A DNA stretch of 64,000 nt from Acidobacteriota bacterium. Lineage in GTDB: Bacteria > Acidobacteriota > Blastocatellia > Pyrinomonadales > Pyrinomonadaceae. The stretch covers positions 248,001 through 312,000 of the forward strand of contig JAHBSK010000004.1 in NCBI GenBank assembly GCA_019639175.1, in the 5' to 3' direction. How positions within the stretch are numbered: the stretch's first letter is position 1; every line of letters begins with the position of its first letter. Of this stretch, positions 58,140 to 64,000 are shown in pieces. The translations under genes and the position numbers were made by a program. The notes below the pieces were generated by a model. The model worked only from the letters and a program-made list of their open reading frames with translations. It did no database searches and had not been told where the DNA came from.

Positions 58140-58298
58140 TTATCTTTTCCCGGAGCGGTATATGGCTAAATTTATATGCAAAACCCCGATATTTAACGAT
58201 TTTCGTTGCAAACAACGGTGTTTAAAATGTATAACAATATCTGGCGGCCCTGTTTTCGCCTGCCCTTCCATCCTCATATTCCTTGAAGGAGATCTCTT

Positions 58299-59609
58299 TT
58301 GCAAGCAGTTGAAACAGAAAAGTCTGTCCCTTTCGGAGAGACCATCCATACGGGCGAGGCCCTTGTATCAAGCCTGTTAAAACCGGCGCGTGAACCCATT
58401 GAGGTCATCTTTGACCTGTGGGCATGGACCGCCGGCCTGCGGAGCTTTTTGCGGGCTTATGACCGGTCGATGGGCGAAAGCGATAAACCGGCGGCGGTCA
58501 CGCGGAGCAGATCGCCCGAGTTTCAGCTTACGAACGCCGCGCTTTCGCGGCTGGCCGGACTTTTGGCGGAACTTGACCGCATCCCCGAACAGGAAATATC
58601 AGCGATAGTCGATCTTGGCGAAAAGGATATGAACGGGTTTGTGTCGTTCGTACACGACATGTCGATATTGAACGGAGCTTTGGCCGAAAGCCCGAAACTC
58701 GGCTTTGCCGAATGGAAGGCATGGAAGGACAGGCTTGCGGAAGCGATCGTCCAACTGAGCGCGTTTGAAAAGCTCGAGGACGCTTCGGCGGCGATAGCAG
58801 AACGCTTCCTGCCGGAAAGTTTTCGCAATGAAACGCTGCTCGCACGCCTGAAGGCCGAAGATCGCGACAACCTGCAAACCGTGTCCGACCGCCTGAGCTG
58901 CATTCTGCGCATCCTGCGTCTGATCAGCCGAATGCTGAGAAATGACGAACCATTAAAGCCGTCGCTGCTGCTGTTCAGCGGCGTTTATGAACAGATACGC
59001 TCGCTGACGGATCATCTGAACCGAACACTTTCGCGTTCGCCGAATGAGGAAGACATGATGTTCGGGCTGATGGACGGAGCAGCGTATATGGCGTCGCTGG
59101 AGCTGCGCAAGGCATACGATCAGGAACTGGCAGGGATCATCGGGCTGCGTTCCGCTCCGGCGGTCTTTGCCCGTGTGGAATCGGCATACGCGCTGTTAAA
59201 TGACAGTTTTCAAGAGATATTGGCAAGCTTTGCAAAGATGCTCCAGCCGAACATCGGCACCGCCGACCTGTTTCCGGAATTTCAGCACAAGCTGGCAGAA
59301 TCGCTGCTTCTGCGTTCGCATCTGTCAGACGCCCTGAACGCCGTGCAGGCGGCTGAAAAAGACCCGAGCGACGAACAGATAAAAGAACTCAAGGAACTTT
59401 TAAGATCATTTCAGGAAGAGCCGGTCGAATTTCTATTCTATAAGGATCGCGAATCGTTCGAGCGTTTTTGCGAAGAGGTTTACGGCACCGGCGAAACAAA
59501 GGACCTGGTTCCGATACTGCACCGCTTCACCGCCTATCTGGAAACGCTCCTCCGTCAGGTGAACATGCGCGCCGTCCTGAGCAACCATCCGTTTGAAGTA
59601 CAAAGGTAG
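58299..59609 (+). CDS. Helical protein of unknown function (TTG start)
   Basis: A 436-residue soluble, almost fully helical protein. The start is TTG at 58299, supported by GAAGGAG at 58285-58291 seven bases before it; no ATG follows soon in frame. Segments: AREPIEVIFDLWAWTAGLRS, LSRLAGLLAELDRIPEQEIS, DRLSCILRILRLISRMLRND, KPSLLLFSGVYEQIRSLTDH and ESFERFCEEVYGTGETKDLV. No signal peptide, membrane segment or known domain that I recognise. It stands alone between rdgB (divergent) and a repeat-rich region. Codon use is like that of its neighbours, so it is probably native to the lineage. Confidence 0.7.
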   Translation: MQAVETEKSVPFGETIHTGEALVSSLLKPAREPIEVIFDLWAWTAGLRSFLRAYDRSMGESDKPAAVTRSRSPEFQLTNAALSRLAGLLAELDRIPEQEISAIVDLGEKDMNGFVSFVHDMSILNGALAESPKLGFAEWKAWKDRLAEAIVQLSAFEKLEDASAAIAERFLPESFRNETLLARLKAEDRDNLQTVSDRLSCILRILRLISRMLRNDEPLKPSLLLFSGVYEQIRSLTDHLNRTLSRSPNEEDMMFGLMDGAAYMASLELRKAYDQELAGIIGLRSAPAVFARVESAYALLNDSFQEILASFAKMLQPNIGTADLFPEFQHKLAESLLLRSHLSDALNAVQAAEKDPSDEQIKELKELLRSFQEEPVEFLFYKDRESFERFCEEVYGTGETKDLVPILHRFTAYLETLLRQVNMRAVLSNHPFEVQR

Positions 59610-59669
59610 AGTTCGGTTCTAAGTCTTCAAATCCGAATATACGATCAGATCTTCCTGCTCTTTGCTGCT

Positions 59670-59910
59670 GCATTCTTTGCGGCTTAGCGTGAAACTATGC
59701 TTATATCACGCAAAGTCGCTAAGTTCGCAAAGACATTTTCGGTTATAGCAAAGTATGGACTGTGATCCGTTTTTCGCGGTTGATGCCTTATTTTCCGCTT
59801 ATCTCTTTGCGGGCTTTGCCGTCTTGGCGTGAAACTGTCTTTATATTTACCGGACATTCTCAAGCATTCGCGAATACTTCACGCAAAGCCGCTAAGTTCG
59901 CAAAGAAACC
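59670..59910. repeat. GCAAAG dispersed palindrome (family B), copies 3 and 4
   Basis: Two hairpins: TCTTTGCGGCTTAGCGTGAA A (59675-59695) with TCACGCAAAGTCGCTAAGTT CGCAAAGAC (59706-59734), and TCTTTGCGGGCTTTGCCGTC TTGGCGTGAAA (59802-59833) with TTCACGCAAAGCCGCTAAGT TCGCAAAGAAA (59878-59909). They fill the 394-bp gap before the permease 3' end; no gene is visible. Confidence 0.85.
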
Positions 59911-60003
59911 AAATAGGTTCGCCTACTTCCTCTGTCTGTTGAACTGCGTTATAGACCCGTAAGCCCGACACCCCACCAAAACTCTGTTAACTCCCCAAAC
60001 TGC

Positions 60004-62529
60004 CTACTGCGATCGGAGTGTGCCGAGCGGTTTTCGGAAAAGAACGTCAAAGCTGGAAACAGTGCCGACGATAAGAACGACCAGCGCCGTTATCAGTGTG
60101 CCGGCGGCAAGCAGAACAGGATCGAATTCCCATTCGATATTCAAAATGAACCGGCTGACCGCAAAGGACAGAACCGCGGCGAACACCGCGCCGATCATGC
60201 CCGCCAGCATTCCCAAAAGGCCGTATTCGGCGACAAGCATCATCGCCAGTTTTGCGCGTCCGGCGCCGAGCGTTTTCAGGATAGCGTTCTCATAGACGCG
60301 CTGAGATTTGGTCAGGGCGACCGAACCTATCAGGATAAGAACACCGCTTAAAATTACAAACCCGCCAACGAACGAAATTGCCAGGACGAAATTATCGACA
60401 AGTGCCTTGACCGTTGTGATGATGTCGGCAACATCGAACACCTGCACATTCGGATATGCGTCCACGACCGCACGCTGCAGCCGCTGTCGTTCGGTTGCTC
60501 CGGCGGGTTTCAGCACGGTCGCGGCAAAGGTCTGCGGCGCCTTGTCAAGAACGCCGGGGCTGAACACAAAAATGAACGCGGTTCGCGTGTTCCGCAGGTC
60601 GAGTTTGCGGACGCTTGCCACACGCGCCGTGACGTGGCGGCCCGAAATGTCGAACGTTATCGAATCTCCCGGAACGACCTTCAGCCTTTCTGCCATCTCA
60701 TCCTGAACCGAGACCTCCGGCACATCAGATCCGCCGTCCGGCCACCATCGGCCCGCGATGATCTTTTCGTTGAGGTCGAGTTCGGGCCGATAGGTCACGG
60801 CAAACTCGCGGCCGATCTGTCCCTGCATCTGCCTTACTTCGGGGTCGCTGAAATCCGGCGCCTTGCCGTTGATAAAAGCAACGCGGGCGCGGACCGTCGG
60901 CGTCGTTTCGGGCTTTTCGCCAAGGCCGCGCTCTATCATCGCGGCAAGGCCGTCGATCTGGCTTTTTTGAATATCGACAAAGAAAAGCGTCGGCAGCCGC
61001 TGGTTGCGTGAAAAATCAAATTCGCGCACCAGATTGACCTGTAACGATTGGACCGCAAGAACAACAAACGCTCCGAGGCCGACCGCAAGCAGGATGATGC
61101 GTGTCTGATTGCCCGGACGATACAGCGAATTTACCGCCTGTTTCAAGGCAAACGGCCCGACCGAACCGAGGCCGCGAAGAAAATATGTAAGCACTGCCGC
61201 CGCCGCGTAAAGAACCGCCGAGGTCAACGCCAGGCCGACAAGGAAAAATGTACCGACAAGCAGCGAACCGGCCTGCCACACGGCCAACGCCAAAAGCCCC
61301 GCAATAATAACACCCGCAACCAGCCATTTTGTCGTGTCCAGACGGCGAAAGCTGGCATTGTTCTCATCACGAAGCAGCAAACGAGGTTTGATATTGCGCA
61401 CCTGCAGCAGCGGAAGCCCGGAGAATAAAGCCGATATTAAAAGCCCCAGCACGATGCCCTGCAAGGCGGTCGAAAAACCGACCGTGTATGACATATTCTC
61501 CGGCAGATCGGCGGAAAGCGCCGACCGAGCAAGCAGCAATCCGCCCTGTGCAAGCAGAACACCGAAAAGGCTGCCCATAAGCCCAAGCGTCAATATTTGA
61601 AGCAGATAGACGGTGATGATGCGATTGCCGGAAGCGCCGAGGCATTTTAGAACCGCGACCGCTTTTCGTTTTTGCTCAACAAAAGCCCTTGAAACATTCC
61701 ACACACCGACGCCGCCCAGCACGAGAATAAGCAAACCGGTGAGGGCAAGATAATTCTCCGTCCGGGCAAACTGTTCGCCGAGGCGTTCCTGTGTCTCGCG
61801 GTAAGACTGCACCCGCAGCGTCGTGCCTTTCAGGGCATCGCGAAGGCTTTTTACCAAAGCCGTCGGGTTGTCGGTCGTGCGGTAAAGCAGCCGGTGACGG
61901 ACGCGGCTGGCATTTTGCGAAATGCCTGAGGTGTAGAAAGCCTGTTTTGTGATGAACACACGCGCTCCGAGCCGAAAGCCGCTCGTCCCGCCCGGTTCCT
62001 GATCGAACGAACCGGTAATGCGAAACTCTCCGTCGCCGATCTTGATCTTTTCGCCGACCGCGACGTTCAGGTCTTCGAGCAAAATGCGGGCGACGAGAGC
62101 GCCATCATCATCAAGCGTTGAAAGATCGAATCGCTTGCCGTCATCCAGAACGAATTCGCCGACGAGCGGAAACGCTGCGCCGATTCCCTTTAGCTCGACC
62201 ATCCGCAAACCCGGTTTCTGCGGATCGGCGGGAACGGCCATCGCCGTCGTGGTCAATGCCTCGTCGCGGCCGTCAACTGTGCCATAGGCCGAGATGACCT
62301 CCTCTATCTTTGCAAGCTGAGCGGGTGAAAACTCTGTGGATGAACTGACCTCGATGTCAGCCGTCATCAGCGCCCGTGCATCGGTGCCGACAGCAGCCGT
62401 CAGGTTCTGTATCAGCGACCGCAGAGCAACGATCGACCCGACGCCAAGCGCAATGCAAAGAAAAAAGAACAACAGCCGCCGCCACGACGACCGTATCTCT
62501 CTAAAAGTGAGGTTGAGGATGAATTGCAT
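60004..62529 (-). CDS. FtsX-family ABC transporter permease (YbbP-like)
   Basis: An 841-residue inner-membrane protein. N-terminal LNLTFREIRSSWRRLLFFFL helix, a first large periplasmic domain (VGTDARALMTADIEVSSSTE to about residue 255), an FtsX core (YLALTGLLILVLGGVGVWNV; AVLKCLGASGNRIITVYLLQ), a middle set of helices to about residue 485, a second periplasmic domain, and a last FtsX core (KTLGAGRAKLAMMLVAEYGL). This ten-helix layout is that of YbbP-type permeases, which with ATPase YbbA move lipids or lipoprotein-like cargo. A matching ATPase fragment is at 63747-64000, but four other features intervene. Confidence 0.9.
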   Translation of the reverse strand: MQFILNLTFREIRSSWRRLLFFFLCIALGVGSIVALRSLIQNLTAAVGTDARALMTADIEVSSSTEFSPAQLAKIEEVISAYGTVDGRDEALTTTAMAVPADPQKPGLRMVELKGIGAAFPLVGEFVLDDGKRFDLSTLDDDGALVARILLEDLNVAVGEKIKIGDGEFRITGSFDQEPGGTSGFRLGARVFITKQAFYTSGISQNASRVRHRLLYRTTDNPTALVKSLRDALKGTTLRVQSYRETQERLGEQFARTENYLALTGLLILVLGGVGVWNVSRAFVEQKRKAVAVLKCLGASGNRIITVYLLQILTLGLMGSLFGVLLAQGGLLLARSALSADLPENMSYTVGFSTALQGIVLGLLISALFSGLPLLQVRNIKPRLLLRDENNASFRRLDTTKWLVAGVIIAGLLALAVWQAGSLLVGTFFLVGLALTSAVLYAAAAVLTYFLRGLGSVGPFALKQAVNSLYRPGNQTRIILLAVGLGAFVVLAVQSLQVNLVREFDFSRNQRLPTLFFVDIQKSQIDGLAAMIERGLGEKPETTPTVRARVAFINGKAPDFSDPEVRQMQGQIGREFAVTYRPELDLNEKIIAGRWWPDGGSDVPEVSVQDEMAERLKVVPGDSITFDISGRHVTARVASVRKLDLRNTRTAFIFVFSPGVLDKAPQTFAATVLKPAGATERQRLQRAVVDAYPNVQVFDVADIITTVKALVDNFVLAISFVGGFVILSGVLILIGSVALTKSQRVYENAILKTLGAGRAKLAMMLVAEYGLLGMLAGMIGAVFAAVLSFAVSRFILNIEWEFDPVLLAAGTLITALVVLIVGTVSSFDVLFRKPLGTLRSQ

Positions 62530-62539
62530 CGGGAATTTT

Positions 62540-62872
62540 TTACAAAAAGGTCAGTGCGATCCTGATGGATGAACCACGTTCAATATATCGCTGATTCACA
62601 AAGGCCGCACATTCGATCAATGCCTCGAAAATCTCGGGAACCCGCTGCTTGAAAGAAACGCTTTCGACAACACTTATGTTCAGCATTTCATCGTGCTTCA
62701 AATGAAAACGTGACATCCCATCTTCCTCATCAAGATACGTTAGGCAATCGATCCAGGCGTTCATATTTTGACCATAGAAATTCGGAAAGCCAAAAGTAGT
62801 TTTACAGCCTTCGTGGAAAGAACCCCAGTCTTTGATCTCATCGGTTTCGAGCGAAATATCAACTGTTCTCAT
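62540..62872 (-). CDS. Barstar family protein (ribonuclease inhibitor), orphan
   Basis: A 110-residue protein: VDISLETDEIKDWGSFHEGC, KTTFGFPNFYGQNMNAWIDC (the barstar FxGxNxxAxxD pattern), LTYLDEEDGMSRFHLKHDEM and a helical C-terminus ending SSIRIALTFL. Barstars bind and block barnase-type RNases; many are polymorphic-toxin immunity proteins. No barnase or toxin gene is visible within the window. It sits 10 bp upstream of the ABC permease on the same strand. Confidence 0.85.
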   Translation of the reverse strand: MRTVDISLETDEIKDWGSFHEGCKTTFGFPNFYGQNMNAWIDCLTYLDEEDGMSRFHLKHDEMLNISVVESVSFKQRVPEIFEALIECAAFVNQRYIERGSSIRIALTFL

Positions 62873-62911
62873 TTGACCAATAGGATACTTTGAAAGGCTG
62901 TCTTACACATC

Positions 62912-62998
62912 CGAAATAAGTGAAAGCTAATAACGAATAACTGATAATGCCGCCAAAACCGTTATAAGTTCTTAGCTGTCAGTTCTCAGTTATTTCGA
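62912..62998. repeat. Dispersed palindrome family C, divergent copy 5
   Basis: GAAATAAGTGAAAGCTAATA ... TGATAATGCC and TTATAAGTTCTTAGCTGTCA GTTCTCAGTTATTTC form an imperfect hairpin. It lies between the barstar and DUF2442 genes. Confidence 0.65.
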
Positions 62999-63022
62999 GA
63001 AAGTCTTCCGATGCTCTCGCCT

Positions 63023-63490
63023 CTATGCAGTTCGCTGCCTGCGGGGCCTGCCGCCTTTTTTGCCATTTTCCACGCTTGCCGCCCTTTTAGCTGGAGTCTT
63101 TGCCCGTCCGCCCTTGCGCCCGATCTCGGCAAGATGCTCCTTAAGGCCTGACATCCATCTCTGACTGCCGAAAATGCCTTTGAGAAAACTTTCGACCGTG
63201 AAATACACGTCCAGCGTTTCCCAGTGTATCTGCGTTCCGTTCAAGATAAGTTCAACGTCGTTCAGTGCCTCAGGATCATCGGTCTGAAGCCCCTGGATCA
63301 TATCTATTGGCACAAGCAGCGTCACGCCGCTTTCCATATCCAGTACCAATCGGCGCGATCTGAGGTCTATCCGCGCGGTCCTGGCTTTTGGAAGACGCTC
63401 CATCCTCTCGGCACCGCGTTTATTAGCAAGTTGAAATTCCCTTTCAAACTCGGAGTCGTCCAACAATGCCTGTATTCTCTTTTCATCCAT
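63023..63490 (-). CDS. DUF2442 domain protein with KGG-type tail
   Basis: A 155-residue protein. DUF2442 region: TARIDLRSRRLVLDMESGVT LLVPIDMIQGL, ALNDVELILNGTQIHWETLD VYFTVESFLKGIFGS. The C-terminal GRKGGRAKTPAKRAASVENG KKGGRPRRQ is a KGG-type basic tail, which may bind nucleic acid. The start overlaps the stop of the DUF4160 gene by 8 bp. DUF4160 and DUF2442 genes are often found as a pair with toxin-antitoxin-like organisation, though the activity is not established. Confidence 0.88.
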   Translation of the reverse strand: MDEKRIQALLDDSEFEREFQLANKRGAERMERLPKARTARIDLRSRRLVLDMESGVTLLVPIDMIQGLQTDDPEALNDVELILNGTQIHWETLDVYFTVESFLKGIFGSQRWMSGLKEHLAEIGRKGGRAKTPAKRAASVENGKKGGRPRRQRTA

Positions 63491-63716
63491 GGATCCTTCT
63501 CCATTCCAGCATCAGGTATTCCTGGTTATCTATCACTATCAGCTTGGCAATCGCCTGCTCCCTTCTGTTAAATCCCCAGTTGTTCCTGATCCTGACATCT
63601 TCTTCAAATTCGATGACCATCTCGTGACCGCCGCCAAACACATGAACATGTGCCGGCGTGTGATCGTCTGTATTGATCACAAATCTGAAACCTCTTTCTC
63701 TCAAAACTGTGGGCAT
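63483..63716 (-). CDS. DUF4160 domain protein
   Basis: A 77-residue protein: MPTVLRERGFRFVINTDDHT PAHVHVFGGGHEMVIEFEED and VRIRNNWGFNRREQAIAKLI with IDNQEYLMLEWRRIHG. The PAHVHV segment with two His is the DUF4160 hallmark. It is the first gene of the DUF4160-DUF2442 pair (8-bp overlap). 30 bp separate it from the end of the ABC ATPase gene on its upstream side. Confidence 0.9.
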   Translation of the reverse strand: MPTVLRERGFRFVINTDDHTPAHVHVFGGGHEMVIEFEEDVRIRNNWGFNRREQAIAKLIVIDNQEYLMLEWRRIHG

Positions 63717-63746
63717 AGTTATATTAACCTAATCCGCTTGGGTTTT

Positions 63747-64000
63747 TCAAGATATTTCATCGGAAACGACCTTTCCGTCCCTGAGGACGATCTGGCGCTG
63801 GGCCTTTGCTGCAAGGGCCTGATCGTGTGTGACCATGACAAGCGTGACGTTGTTCTGTTTATGCAGGTCGGTCATCAGCTCAAAGATATGCTGTCCGTTT
63901 CGCGAATCGAGGTTTCCTGTAGGTTCATCGGCAAAGAGTATCTTTGGCCTGTTCGCAAACGCGCGGGCTATGGCAACACGCTGCTGTTCGCCGCCGGAAA
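63747..64000 (-). CDS. ABC transporter ATP-binding protein, C-terminal part (LolD/YbbA type)
   Basis: The reverse strand from the right edge reads the ABC signature [20 protein letters not shown], Walker [19 protein letters not shown]-loop and switch His in [16 protein letters not shown], and ends [13 protein letters not shown] at TGA 63747-63749. This is the LolD/YbbA/MacB family. It is almost certainly the ATPase for the permease at 60004-62529, though the two are now separated by about 1.2 kb of unrelated genes. The Walker A part lies outside the window. Confidence 0.92.
   Translation of the reverse strand, partial: SGGEQQRVAIARAFANRPKILFADEPTGNLDSRNGQHIFELMTDLHKQNNVTLVMVTHDQALAAKAQRQIVLRDGKVVSDEIS

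Overview
The window looks like a chromosomal segment of a Gram-negative, non-model bacterium with about 50% GC. The most likely source is Acidobacteriota, class Blastocatellia (Pyrinomonadaceae-like). This is an inference from gene content: a tryptophan-kynurenine cluster, a Rex-linked microcompartment locus with three BMC-P genes, a Tes/Mss-type radical SAM enzyme, LemA/TPM genes, and intergenic DNA packed with dispersed palindromes. No 16S or other decisive phylogenetic marker is present. There is no prophage, complete insertion sequence or CRISPR array.

Layout. 0-10 kb (mostly minus strand): folC (cut by the edge), an SDR39U1-type epimerase, a small c-type cytochrome lipoprotein, an acyl-CoA ligase, nadB, two SRPBCC genes divergent from an ArsR regulator, LysM and BON envelope proteins, aroK, an FtsB-like protein and a phosphohexomutase. 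10.7-12.7 kb: a large radical SAM protein resembling tetraether or membrane-spanning lipid synthases. 12.9-16.7 kb: accessory genes (four-helix-bundle protein, HigBA, a DUF695 protein, an unknown). 16.7-24.1 kb: kynurenine formamidase, kynurenine 3-monooxygenase, kynureninase and an ACMSD-type decarboxylase, interrupted by a RhuM and a DUF2130 gene. 24-31 kb: MFS exporter, PhyH dioxygenase, pectate-lyase-fold protein, ruvB, CPBP protease-like protein, ruvA. 31.3-36.6 kb (plus strand): Rex, a membrane coiled-coil protein, class II aldolase, inserted ParDE, one BMC-H and three BMC-P shell proteins, DoxX, a four-helix-bundle protein and a small Cys-rich protein. 36.6-45.4 kb: LemA, nucleotidyltransferase-like and TPM genes, dnaX, two paralogous exported proteins, two tRNA-Ser genes flanking an orphan Tae4-like amidase and aquaporin. 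45.5-64 kb: tadA, DUF2270, esterase, suhB, accD, yqeY-like, two proteins sharing a C-terminal GPRGGCYY module (one a thermonuclease), a TonB-C protein with an apparent frameshift, a GT-C-like membrane protein, HU, tRNA-Pro, rdgB, an unknown helical protein, and an FtsX-type permease separated from its ATPase by barstar, DUF2442 and DUF4160 genes.

How genes work together. The kyn genes would convert N-formylkynurenine to 3-hydroxyanthranilate and handle the later semialdehyde; the first dioxygenase and the ring-cleaving dioxygenase are outside the window. The BMC genes encode shell components plus an aldolase whose C-terminal helix looks like an encapsulation peptide, next to the NADH-sensing repressor Rex. 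The aldehyde dehydrogenase and phosphotransacylase expected of a metabolosome are absent here.

Most notable observations: (1) an A9 tract in dnaX where a slip in either direction meets a stop within a few codons, as in Thermus transcriptional slippage; (2) a parDE module inserted at the aldolase 3' end, leaving a 20-bp duplication of the putative encapsulation-peptide codons; (3) repeat-derived in-frame inserts in three neighbouring kyn genes; (4) an orphan Tae4 amidase between two tRNA-Ser genes; (5) several families of about 80-130 bp dispersed palindromes; (6) the Tes/Mss-like radical SAM protein.
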